From positions 279,817 through 343,816 of the forward strand of contig CAWJFC010000001.1 of assembly GCA_963841945.1 (NCBI GenBank): a DNA stretch of 64,000 nt, given 5' to 3'. Every line of letters begins with the position of its first letter. The first letter of the stretch is position 1. Below, piece after piece: positions 18,240-26,773 of the stretch. Origin of the DNA: Acidiflorens sp963841945. Its GTDB lineage: Bacteria; Acidobacteriota; Terriglobia; Terriglobales; Acidobacteriaceae. The notes under the pieces were generated by a model. The model did not search any database. It was given only the letters and a program-made list of their open reading frames with translations, and was not told where the DNA came from. A program made the position numbers and the translations under genes.

Positions 18240-20771
18240 ATGAGTTTAGAGCAATTCATTATGCGCCACCGCAAACCTGTCTGTGCCGCTGTTCTAGTCC
18301 TCATTTTTTGCTCTGTGTCCTGGCTCGCCGCACAGACCATCCCCGCCTCTCAAACTGACTTAGACAAACGAGTGAACGCTCTTCTCTCCAAAATGACACT
18401 AGAAGAGAAGATCGAGATGATCGGGGGCGAGAATACTTTCTACACTCATCCCTTCCCGAAACTTGGCATTCCTTCTCTGCAGATGTCCGACGGACCGCTG
18501 GGTGTGCATGACTACGGCCCAACCACCGCTTATCCGGCTGGTATCGCGCTGGCGGCCTCCTGGGACGTGGAGCTTGCGAAGCGCGTCGGCGCCATGATGG
18601 GACAAGATGCGCGGGCTCGGGGCGTGAACTTCATTCTCGCTCCGGGTATGAACATCTATCGAGCCCCGATGAACGGCCGCAATTTTGAATACTTTGGAGA
18701 AGATCCTTTCTTGGCCTCACGTATGGCTGTGTCGGTGATTGAGGGGATTCAGGCGCAAGGCGTCATCGCTACCGCCAAACATTTCGTCGCTAATAACGAA
18801 GAATATGGGCGTCTGGAAGTCAGCTCCGACATGGAAGAACGAACGCTAAGAGAGATTTACCTTCCTGCTTTTGAAGCCTCGGTGAAGGAAGCGAAGGTCG
18901 GGGCAGTCATGGATGCTTACAATCCGGTGAACGGCATATTCATGACGCAGAATAACCATCTCAACAACGAAATCTTGAAAAGAGAATGGGGATTCGACGG
19001 AATTTTGATGTCGGATTGGGGTGCGACCCACGATGGCGTTGCTGCCGCGAACGGCGGCCTTGACCTCGAAATGCCAAGCGCAGCCTACATGTACAAGGAT
19101 GTGTTGTTAGCCGCGATCAAGGCAGGCAAGGTTTCGACGACGACGATTGACGACAAGGTCAGACGAATTTTGCGCAAGGCCATCGAGTTCGGGTTCTTAG
19201 ACCGTCCACAGACGGTTTCGAGCATTCCACTACTAAGCCAGGAAGGCCAGCAAATTGCGCTGCAGGAAGCTCAGGAAGGGATGGTTCTGCTCAAGAACGA
19301 GGGGAACATTCTTCCACTGGATAGGACGAAAACAAAGATGATCGCTGTGATCGGGCCTGACGCCTATCCTGCCGTAATCGGGGGCGGCGGGAGTTCCTTG
19401 ACCAAACCGTTCAATGACGTCAGCTTTCTGGAAGGGGTCAGCAACTATCTGGGAACGGCCGCGACCGTTCTGTACGCGGTTGACGCCCCTGTTTTGGAAG
19501 AAGTTTTCCAGAACTCGGAATTCGTTACCACTCCCGGGGGAAGCAACGGACTCAAAGCTGAATTCTTCAACAACGAAAATCTCGAAGGCACGCCGACTCT
19601 TGTTCGTACGGATTCACACGTCGACTTTCATTGGGGGGATGGCAGCTATGCTGCAAATCAGCCGGTCGATCACTTTTCCGCGCGCTGGGCTGGTTATTTT
19701 GTTCCGAAAAAGTCCGGTGACTACACGTTCTATACGAACTCCGATGACGGGGCCCGTTTGTATCTTGATGACGAGCGCGTAATCGATGATTGGCAGCGTC
19801 ATTCGGAGACAGTCAACAGCTTCGTTCGGAGGCTGGAGGCAGGTAGGCCCTACAAGATCAGGCTCGAATACTTTGAAATGGTCGGCACTGCGACAATCGG
19901 TTTTGGCATCACTGCGACCGAACTTGCGGTCGCCCGTGAAACCAAGGCATTGGCCCAGAAGGCCGATGCGGTGATCCTTTGCGTCGGCTTCGACCCCTCG
20001 ACCGAAACGGAGGGAGCGGACCGCACATTCCAACTTCCCGCCGGGCAGGATGAACTCATCCAGCAGATCGCAAGCGTAAATAAGAATACGATTGTGGTGC
20101 TGACCGCGGGCGGGAACGTCGACATGGCTCAGTGGATTGATCGCGTTCCAGGTCTCATCCATGCCTGGTATCCAGGACAGGAAGGCGGCACGGCGCTGGC
20201 TCAGATCGTCTTCGGCGCTTACAGTCCCTCCGGCAAACTCCCCGCTTCTTTCGAACGGCGCTGGGAAGATAACGCCACTTTCAACAGCTACTATCCGGCA
20301 AAGGGCGAGAAGCGGGTTCGCTATTCCGAAGGAATCTTCGTCGGCTATCGTCATTTTGATCGTTCGCCGACCAAACCGCTTTTCCCTTTCGGATACGGAC
20401 TTTCTTACACCACATTTGCATACAGCAATCTAGCAATTACGCCGCGTGCGGGAGGTCTGAGCGAGCCGGTCATGGTTTCGTTCGATGTGACAAACACTGG
20501 ATCGCGCAGCGGTGCGGAAATCGCCGAGCTTTACGTTGGAGACTCTCACGCTAGTGTTCCTCGTCCGGTAAAAGAACTAAAAGGATTCGCGAGGGTGAAT
20601 CTGGACTCTCACAAGACCCAGCACGTGACCATTCAGCTCGACCGCCGCGCGTTTTCCTTCTATGACGTCAGCAAGAAAGGTTGGAACGCGGAACCTGGCG
20701 AGTTTCTGCTATTGGTGGGCGCCTCGTCCGACGACATTCGGCTCAAAGGAAGTTTTACACTGTCGCACTAA
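18240..20771 (+). CDS. Secreted GH3 beta-glycosidase with PA14 domain
   Basis: 843 residues, starting directly after the GH42 stop; ATG 18261 is an alternative that gives a shorter signal peptide (RHRKPVCAAVLVLIFCSVSW). The GH3 N-domain (about 40-320) carries the nucleophile D259 in GILMSDWGATHDG, and HFVANNEEYGR holds the usual substrate His/Asn region. The GH3 C-domain is interrupted at about 437-565 by a PA14 carbohydrate-binding domain (LKAEFFNNENLEG, YTFYTNSDDGARLYLDD). A fibronectin-III-like domain ends the protein. Beta-glucosidase, beta-xylosidase and alpha-L-arabinofuranosidase activities all occur in this architecture, so the substrate is open. A fossil tail of a similar GH3 gene lies at 55406-55525. 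Confidence 0.93.
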   Translation: MSLEQFIMRHRKPVCAAVLVLIFCSVSWLAAQTIPASQTDLDKRVNALLSKMTLEEKIEMIGGENTFYTHPFPKLGIPSLQMSDGPLGVHDYGPTTAYPAGIALAASWDVELAKRVGAMMGQDARARGVNFILAPGMNIYRAPMNGRNFEYFGEDPFLASRMAVSVIEGIQAQGVIATAKHFVANNEEYGRLEVSSDMEERTLREIYLPAFEASVKEAKVGAVMDAYNPVNGIFMTQNNHLNNEILKREWGFDGILMSDWGATHDGVAAANGGLDLEMPSAAYMYKDVLLAAIKAGKVSTTTIDDKVRRILRKAIEFGFLDRPQTVSSIPLLSQEGQQIALQEAQEGMVLLKNEGNILPLDRTKTKMIAVIGPDAYPAVIGGGGSSLTKPFNDVSFLEGVSNYLGTAATVLYAVDAPVLEEVFQNSEFVTTPGGSNGLKAEFFNNENLEGTPTLVRTDSHVDFHWGDGSYAANQPVDHFSARWAGYFVPKKSGDYTFYTNSDDGARLYLDDERVIDDWQRHSETVNSFVRRLEAGRPYKIRLEYFEMVGTATIGFGITATELAVARETKALAQKADAVILCVGFDPSTETEGADRTFQLPAGQDELIQQIASVNKNTIVVLTAGGNVDMAQWIDRVPGLIHAWYPGQEGGTALAQIVFGAYSPSGKLPASFERRWEDNATFNSYYPAKGEKRVRYSEGIFVGYRHFDRSPTKPLFPFGYGLSYTTFAYSNLAITPRAGGLSEPVMVSFDVTNTGSRSGAEIAELYVGDSHASVPRPVKELKGFARVNLDSHKTQHVTIQLDRRAFSFYDVSKKGWNAEPGEFLLLVGASSDDIRLKGSFTLSH

Positions 20772-20775
20772 GACT

Positions 20776-21543
20776 ATGTCGGGCGATTTGCAGGCCAAAT
20801 TCAGTGAGCGTTTCGGAGGCGCCTCAAGACTGTATCGTGCCCCCGGCAGAGTGAATCTCATCGGCGAACATACCGACTACAACGAAGGTTACGTAACGCC
20901 GGTGGCTATCGGCCTTTCGTGTTGGGTGGCCATCGGCCCGCGCGACGATCACAAGCTGGTCATCTATTCGGAAGATCTTGATGAATCCGTTGAACTGGAC
21001 CTTGCGAGTCCCGAGTTGCGTCCCTCCCAGGACTGGAGTGACTATCCACTGGGAGTGGCCGCGATCCTTCAGCAGGAAGGTCATTCACTGCGCGGCGCTA
21101 ATCTTCACATTCGAACTCATGTTCGCCTGGGCGCCAGGCTCAGTTCCGCTTTTGCAGTAATTGTTCCTTATTGGGCGGTGTGGTCTTTCGAAACCCTGGT
21201 TTTGAGCAAACGTCACTTGGCCTCCATAGATCAGCTCACCGCCTCAGAACGTGATCTGCTCGCGGGAATTCTCAAACAGATCACTACACATTACGACAAC
21301 CTGTTTGAAGTGCCCTTCCCTAATTCCATGGGATTCCATCAGAGCCCCACTGACAAGATGTCTCACGAGAAATGGCATTTTCATGCGCACTATTACTCAC
21401 CGCTACTCTGTTCTGCAACCGTGCAAAAGTTCATGGTGGGATATGAGATGATGGCGACACCGCAACGTGATCTGACTCCGGAGAGTGCCGCTTTACGCCT
21501 TCGTGACGCGAGCGACGTTCTCTACCGGGACCGGAAATCCTAG
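20776..21543 (+). pseudogene. Chimeric galK-galT relic (deletion fusion)
   Basis: 255 codons open from ATG 20776. Residues about 15-125 are the N-terminal part of galactokinase, with APGRVNLIGEHTDYNEG and the beginning of the ATP-binding motif (LGARLSSA, where kinases have GxGLSSSA). At about 21145-21152 the sequence switches to the C-terminal part of galactose-1-phosphate uridylyltransferase: VPYWAVWSFE, RYDNLF-like HYDNLFEVPFPNSMG, WHFHAHYYSPLL, TVQKFMVGYEM and RDLTPESAALRLR. The kinase lacks the rest of its ATP site and the transferase lacks its HPH active-site half, so neither activity can remain. The reading frame is intact across the join. An ancestral galK-galT pair that lost an internal segment explains it; assembly collapse is the alternative. 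Confidence 0.88.
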
Positions 21544-21607
21544 GGAAGGGCCCGGCGTCTTCACTCAGTGACAACTTCCGTCATTTCGGCCGTATCAGGT
21601 GATTTCG

Positions 21608-22738
21608 ATGAATCTCAGGAATTCGGTATTCCATGTTCTGATTCTGCTCGTTTGCTACACACCATTTGCCGCTTGTGCAGATAGGCCTCATTTCATGAAG
21701 AGAAAATCTTTCGGCACCGTACACGGTAGTCCTGTCGAACTCTACACGCTAACCAATGCGCACGGTCTCGAGGTTCGCTGCACAAATTACGGCGGCATCA
21801 TCGTCTCCCTGCGTGTGCCTGACAAGCGAGGCCGATCTGACGATGTTGTACTTGGCTTCGACAACCTTCACGGCTATCTCCAGAAGGAACCGTATTTCGG
21901 CGCCATAATTGGCCGTTATGCGAATCGCATTGCGAAAGCGCGCTTCACGTTGGACGGGAAGCAGTACTCTCTCGCAGCCAACGATGGCCCGAATTCCCTG
22001 CACGGCGGGGACAGAGGGTTCGACAAGGTCGTCTGGAAAGCTGAACCTTTCGAGAATCCGAAGGGCATGGGAGTGATTTTCACATACCTCAGCAAAGATG
22101 GCGAAGAGGGCTACCCGGGAAATTTGAATGTCAAGGTGACCTATACGCTTTCCGATCAAAATGAACTCATTCTTGACTACGAAGCGACGACCGACAAGGC
22201 CACGCCCGTCAACCTCACGCAACACACCTATTTCAATCTGGCCGGAGAAGGCCGAGGCGATATCCTCGGGCACGAACTTACACTTAACGCCGACCGTTTT
22301 ACACCAGTGGACAAGAATCTCATTCCCACAGGTGAACTCCGCGCCGTGAAGAACACTCCGATGAATTTCACGAAGCCCACAGTGATCGGAGCACGCATTA
22401 ACGAGGACGACGAGCAGATGGTGTTAGCACACGGATATGACCACAACTTCGTGATCAATAGAGCCGGACCTGATCCGGTCTTCACGGCGCGGGTGCAAGA
22501 ACACCAGACCGGGCGTGTACTGGAGGTCTACACCACGGAGCCAGGCGTCCAGTTCTATTCCGGCAACTTCCTGGATGGAACCATCAGGGGCAAACACGGA
22601 CACGTTTACCACCAGCGCTTTGGATTCTGCCTGGAGACCCAACGCTTTCCCGACTCGCCCAACCATCCCGATTTCCCATCCACGATTCTCAAACCCGGCC
22701 GAGTTTACCGGTCGCGCACAATCTACAAGTTCAAGTAG
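21608..22738 (+). CDS. galM: Aldose 1-epimerase (mutarotase), exported
   Basis: 376 residues from ATG 21608; AGGTGAT at 21596-21602 supports this over GTG 21599. A signal-like segment (FHVLILLVCYTPFAACA) with a Cys could make it a lipoprotein or periplasmic enzyme. Family motifs: TNYGGIIVSL, GAIIGRYANRIA, GPNSLHGGDRGFDK (catalytic His), NLTQHTYFNLAGEG and GVQFYSGNFLDGT (late catalytic Glu region nearby). It interconverts alpha and beta anomers of galactose, glucose or arabinose and closes the gene run behind the ruined gal pair. A periplasmic mutarotase would help the symporter see the right anomer. Confidence 0.92.
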   Translation: MNLRNSVFHVLILLVCYTPFAACADRPHFMKRKSFGTVHGSPVELYTLTNAHGLEVRCTNYGGIIVSLRVPDKRGRSDDVVLGFDNLHGYLQKEPYFGAIIGRYANRIAKARFTLDGKQYSLAANDGPNSLHGGDRGFDKVVWKAEPFENPKGMGVIFTYLSKDGEEGYPGNLNVKVTYTLSDQNELILDYEATTDKATPVNLTQHTYFNLAGEGRGDILGHELTLNADRFTPVDKNLIPTGELRAVKNTPMNFTKPTVIGARINEDDEQMVLAHGYDHNFVINRAGPDPVFTARVQEHQTGRVLEVYTTEPGVQFYSGNFLDGTIRGKHGHVYHQRFGFCLETQRFPDSPNHPDFPSTILKPGRVYRSRTIYKFK

Positions 22739-22830
22739 CCACTACGAGAAAATGGAAATCGAGAACATGTTGCACTGTTCAACTCCTCTACTCATACACG
22801 GGTTTCCAGGTGATTCAGCCGCCTATCGAG

Positions 22831-23131
22831 GCCATCCGGGGTGAAGATAACGCCGGTGCGGACCTCGATTGGGTGTCCATGGCAAAACGAAGTAGCTGAA
22901 CGCTGGGTCGGAAGTTGCCGCCGTGAGTTGCTCGATCATGGGGTTCCGCTGAACGAACGTCATCTCAAGCGACTGCTCTCCGAATACGTCTCTTACTATC
23001 ATTGCGATCGAACCCATGTGAGACTCGGTAAAAGGACCCCCGACGCTAGAGTTCCGATCTCGAGACATTGGACGCTTATCGCTTGGCGTCGACTCGGGGG
23101 TCTGCACCATCGTTACGACCGTGTTGCATAA
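22831..23131 (+). mobile_element. Transposase/integrase-core C-terminal remnant
   Basis: About 97 codons show the end of an rve-type integrase core: CPWQNEVAERWVGSCRRELL, LNERHLKRLLSEYVSYYH and RTHVRLGKRTP. The first catalytic Asp residues and the DNA-binding N-terminus are absent, so the element is dead. No terminal inverted repeats could be found. It lies between galM and a beheaded TPR gene and probably marks the deletion that cut the latter. Confidence 0.8.
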
Positions 23132-23165
23132 TAAGACATTCCGCGGAAGTGAAAAACATTATTAA

Positions 23166-23636
23166 AATGAGACGTCTGGGTCTTACTCGGCGCAGGCGGC
23201 GCTAGAGAATACGCAAGCGGCAAGAGATCAATTTGAGCGCTCGATCATGCTGGCTCCCGAGCAGACGGAATCCTACTTCCGTCTCGGGCTTATCGAACTG
23301 AATGAGAAGGATCTCAACGATGCGGCTGCCAATTTCCGGCAGGTGCTAGCCCGTGACCCCAAACATACAGGAGCTCTTTCGGGCCTGGGCAGAGTGGCTT
23401 TTGAACAGAAGCGTTACTCCGATGCGATTGATATGCTGCAACGCGCGATCGCCGGTGACGGCTCGTTGCGCGAGGCTCATTACTATCTAGGGCTGACGTT
23501 TGCCCGCATGGGACGCAAAGAAGAAGCGGATAGTCAACTTGAGATTGCAACCCATCTCGAGCACGACGAAGCTCAGCATCGAAGGATAGTGCTAATTCAA
23601 GATGCGGGGCCCGGCGATTCGGCCCCGAGTAAGTAG
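23166..23636 (+). pseudogene. TPR protein, N-terminus lost
   Basis: The frame is open from just after a stop at 23163. Recognisable TPR sequence already runs before the first ATG (23247), as AQAALENTQAARDQFERSI, so the gene has lost its start. It shows about three TPR units (AYFRLGLIEL-like YFRLGLIELNEKDLNDAAANF, ALSGLGRVAFEQKRYSDAIDML, AHYYLGLTFARMGRKEEADSQL). Loss of the beginning next to a transposase remnant points to an insertion or deletion event. An alternative is translation of a 129-residue protein from ATG 23247. Its partner or role is unknown. Confidence 0.65.
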
Positions 23637-23765
23637 CATGCGAGGCTCTCTGCCGAATGACTACGGAGGCCAAGGCTGGTAACGAATAATTATTGCAGCT
23701 CTGTGGCTGCGTCGATCGGAATCAAGTGCTACTTCGCTCCAACGTTTAGGCAAAGCATCTTAAGT

Positions 23766-23981
23766 TCATGGTTTTCCCTCATGCCCTCCTATTGGCGCCT
23801 CAATCCTACTTGAACCAAACGGCTCAGGTTGCTGAGCCTTCGCGACCACTCGCTGCTGTGACTCCGGAACGAACTGCTCGGAAGTATCCAACGTCGTGCT
23901 CGCACGGGAGTGTCGCATCTTACCTTGCGCGTCTATCTTCCGCATGATCCGCTCCGACTTTGAGGCTGGGGAAATTGACAT
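23766..23981 (-). pseudogene. Tyrosine recombinase C-terminal fragment, catalytic Tyr changed
   Basis: The segment MRHSRASTTLDTSEQFVPES followed by QQRVVAKAQQ matches the very end of phage-integrase-type recombinases, where the pattern is RHxxxxTTLDxYxxxVPE. Only about 70 residues remain. At the position where the nucleophilic Tyr is expected (TTLDTY) the sequence has Ser. Both the truncation and the substitution say that the gene is dead. Confidence 0.65.
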
Positions 23982-24001
23982 TGTAATTCGCCAGTTTCGT
24001 A

Positions 24002-26209
24002 TCAGTGATCCCGGACGCTTCCGTGAACAACGACGATTGACGCGGCCGGGACGTCGTATAACGAGGTTGTGTCCACTACCCTCTTCTGATGCTCGATTGG
24101 ACCATCGGGATCCGCCTGGCCCGAGGTCTCGGTTACAACGGATGGCTCCCCCGGATATTCCGAGTGCCCCACGGGCCTGGTGATTGCGGGATGCCAGTGG
24201 TACTGGCCTTTTCCGAAGATGGAAATTTCAACCGGTCCAGTGAAGAAAGATGTAGCTTCTCCGGCATGGGAATCAAAGGCGATCTTCACTTTGTAATCGT
24301 TGCTCTGGTCACGATTGACTAAGAGAAGAGACCATTGTCCGTCAGGACGTTTTAAAGCGTAGGCCGTCACCAGAGCGTGAGCAGCGCCATCGTAGATATC
24401 GCTCCTTGCGGGAAATACATCGTGTGGCTGCCCTCCGGGAACAACCCACTCGAGATTGATAAGCTGCGAAGCAAAGAATTGCGCGAGCGGCTGCTGGATG
24501 TTGTAGTGACGATCGACGGAAAGCAGTCCGAAAGTTCCGGGGGATTCGTTGCAGCCATGCTCGATGGGGAGCGGCAGATAGTGGAAGTAATAGACTCCGT
24601 TTCCTCCCGCGGTCAGGAATGAACCAATGTAATCGGCGAGCCATAACGCGGAGAAGACGTCCATGTAGGTCTCGCTGGAGCTGGAGGAGAGGTTGGATTC
24701 CGTAATAAAGAGAGGAGTCTCTTTGGGCACTCCATCTTCGCGCCAGACTTGCATGATATGACTGACCAGCTGCGGTTCGTCATACAGGCTGCTCCACGGA
24801 ATTCTGCACGGATCGTAGGGATAATGCTCAAAGGAGAAGAACGCCAGATCCTGCAATCGCCCGCGACGTTTCAGGTACTGGATGAATCGGTTGGTCCAGG
24901 ATGCGTTTCCTTCGGCATCAGGCCAGGTGAGGATATCCTGATTCACTCCTTCAAAAGAGGGTCCGCCCAGTTTCAATGACGGATCGAGTCGGTGCAGTGC
25001 CGTTGCCCACTGGACATAAAGAGCGCCATAGTCCTCCGGCGTGAAAAACTGGCCATCGGACTCTTCTCCCATCTCGATATGCGAAACCGGATATTTTCGG
25101 TTCTTCAGATAGGCAATTTCCGCAACCGCGTTTTCGGGAGTGTCGTAGAGCATTGCCACCGGAATCATCGCGGGGAGGCCGCGCGTTACGCCGCTGGTGA
25201 AAAAGATGTCGAAGCCGACTTGCGCCTGCTTAGTGGTGATGAGATTCGACGCTTCATGCCAGGGATCAACCGACGAGCAATAGGTCGTTGTCTGCTCCTG
25301 ATCGGGTACATGCCGGAGGATGTCGTGGAATAGGCCGTCGGCCGAGGTTGTCCCGAGATAGATTTCGCGGATGGCATAGCCGGCGCACGCCCGCGGATCG
25401 GAGGGTTTGGGAGATCCGCATGTGTTCGAAGAAGCGCTCATCAGAAGGCGGAGATAGCGAACGGGAATCGGCGTGGGGCTAAGCCGGAGAAGTACAGAGC
25501 CACCGCTGCCATGCTCAATGGCGCCCATGGGAAAGGACTGCCAGACACCATGGGTTGGCTCGTGCATGGGATCTTTGTCGCTTTCCCAACGCTGGACCAC
25601 GAATTGCGTGGCATAGGGCTCGGCCCACACGATGCGCATGGTGTCGACGGGCTGGATCTGGGACAGATCAAGCACGACCCACTGTGGATGCAGGGCATCG
25701 CTTTCGCCTGTGAATCGCTCCGTGAGATAGGGATTGCTCTTCCAATACGTATCCTCATCCCCGTCGGTGAGGCGAGAAAAGCCGGCATCGGGCGTGCCAT
25801 CGTTGCGCGTGAAGCCGCGATGCGACAGGGGAAATCCGTAGGAATAGCGGATGGGATCACCGGGAGTCGCCGAACCGACAAAGTAGCCTTTGTCACCCGG
25901 TTCGCTCCATGTGCCCTGAGGATTCCAGTGCCACGCCTCGATAGTAAGCTCAGTGTTCTGACGATACGTAACCGGCTGCCAACCAGAAGCAAGGGCACGG
26001 TCCAGATTTGGCTGGATCAGGTCATGGTCGATAGCCTCGGCAGGGATGCGATCAACTCCAGCTCCGAGAGTTTGGTTTGGCCGAAAATGATTGGTGACGC
26101 TCTCCGGATTGATATCGACGTGAATCGTTTGGGCAGCGGCAGGAACTGGAGGGATGACTGCCCAAATGACTATCAATGCACATTGGAGGATTGCATGTCT
26201 CGTTTTCAA
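24002..26209 (-). CDS. Secreted clan GH-A glycoside hydrolase with internal discoidin-like domain
   Basis: 735 residues from a TTG start at 26209 with GAGGT five bases before it. The signal peptide ends near PAAAQ. The first 110 residues (VDINPESVTNHFRPNQTLGAGVDR) look like the opening strands of a GH39/GH30-like barrel. An F5/8-type C (discoidin) insertion follows at about 135-290, with WKSNPY, HPQWVVLDLSQIQPVDTMRIVW and VRYLRLLM. Then the barrel resumes with IEMGEESDG (acid/base candidate) and FITESNLSSSSSE (nucleophile candidate), and a beta-sandwich ends the protein. Substrate is unknown. It faces away from the TonB receptor at 26774, sharing the gap that holds a LacI-like palindrome. Confidence 0.78.
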   Translation of the reverse strand: MKTRHAILQCALIVIWAVIPPVPAAAQTIHVDINPESVTNHFRPNQTLGAGVDRIPAEAIDHDLIQPNLDRALASGWQPVTYRQNTELTIEAWHWNPQGTWSEPGDKGYFVGSATPGDPIRYSYGFPLSHRGFTRNDGTPDAGFSRLTDGDEDTYWKSNPYLTERFTGESDALHPQWVVLDLSQIQPVDTMRIVWAEPYATQFVVQRWESDKDPMHEPTHGVWQSFPMGAIEHGSGGSVLLRLSPTPIPVRYLRLLMSASSNTCGSPKPSDPRACAGYAIREIYLGTTSADGLFHDILRHVPDQEQTTTYCSSVDPWHEASNLITTKQAQVGFDIFFTSGVTRGLPAMIPVAMLYDTPENAVAEIAYLKNRKYPVSHIEMGEESDGQFFTPEDYGALYVQWATALHRLDPSLKLGGPSFEGVNQDILTWPDAEGNASWTNRFIQYLKRRGRLQDLAFFSFEHYPYDPCRIPWSSLYDEPQLVSHIMQVWREDGVPKETPLFITESNLSSSSSETYMDVFSALWLADYIGSFLTAGGNGVYYFHYLPLPIEHGCNESPGTFGLLSVDRHYNIQQPLAQFFASQLINLEWVVPGGQPHDVFPARSDIYDGAAHALVTAYALKRPDGQWSLLLVNRDQSNDYKVKIAFDSHAGEATSFFTGPVEISIFGKGQYHWHPAITRPVGHSEYPGEPSVVTETSGQADPDGPIEHQKRVVDTTSLYDVPAASIVVVHGSVRDH

Positions 26210-26773
26210 CGGTTACCTCGATCTCCTGACGCGTAGGTCAAGACTGCGGTTCGATTCGTTCGGCGGGACCTCCATTGTTTGGAGGGCAGCCGCCTTGAGG
26301 GCGGAATTACCGTGAGCAGGTAACGGACAAGAATAGACGTAGTAAAACGTTTTAATCAAGAGTTTTGTGCATCGTAAGCCAACGCGATTTTTCCAAAGAT
26401 GCAAAGCGGACCTACCAGTCATTACTTGATCGCTGGCCCCGCTGTCGGGCCCTGATTGCCGGCTAAGGGCTGCGTGAGCCAACGGCTTCGGTCCGCAAGG
26501 CCCTTGACTAGACCTGAAGCATCCCGTGTAAATTCTTCACCCCGAGCGGCCTCCGGCAGAATTTCCCAATTTCAGTGATGAACGTGCTTGCTTTTTTAAG
26601 CCATCGTTCTCATAATCGCTTGTCCAATGAAACGATTTAATGTAGGGAAAAATGCGAGGTTGAGAAAGCTCTGGACAAGGCAGTCCACCAGCGCCAGCCC
26701 CGCACTTTCCTTCCGGAAGCATTGCCCCAGCGTCGTCGCTGCTACTACTGCCACCCGGTCTATGGAGATCAGC
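26210..26773. other. Divergent intergenic region
   Basis: 564 bp between a minus-strand glycosidase and the plus-strand receptor. It holds the palindrome at 26343-26354 and, just before the receptor, GGAG at 26764-26767. Some frames are open, but none shows protein-like composition. Confidence 0.5.
26343..26354. promoter_or_regulatory. Candidate LacI-type operator (weak)
   Basis: Perfect 12-bp palindrome TAAAACGTTTTA with a central CG, 133 bp upstream of the minus-strand glycosidase start. It differs from the operators at 2860 and 10296 at the third arm base, so it may belong to another LacI-family regulator not in this window, or be chance. Confidence 0.4.
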
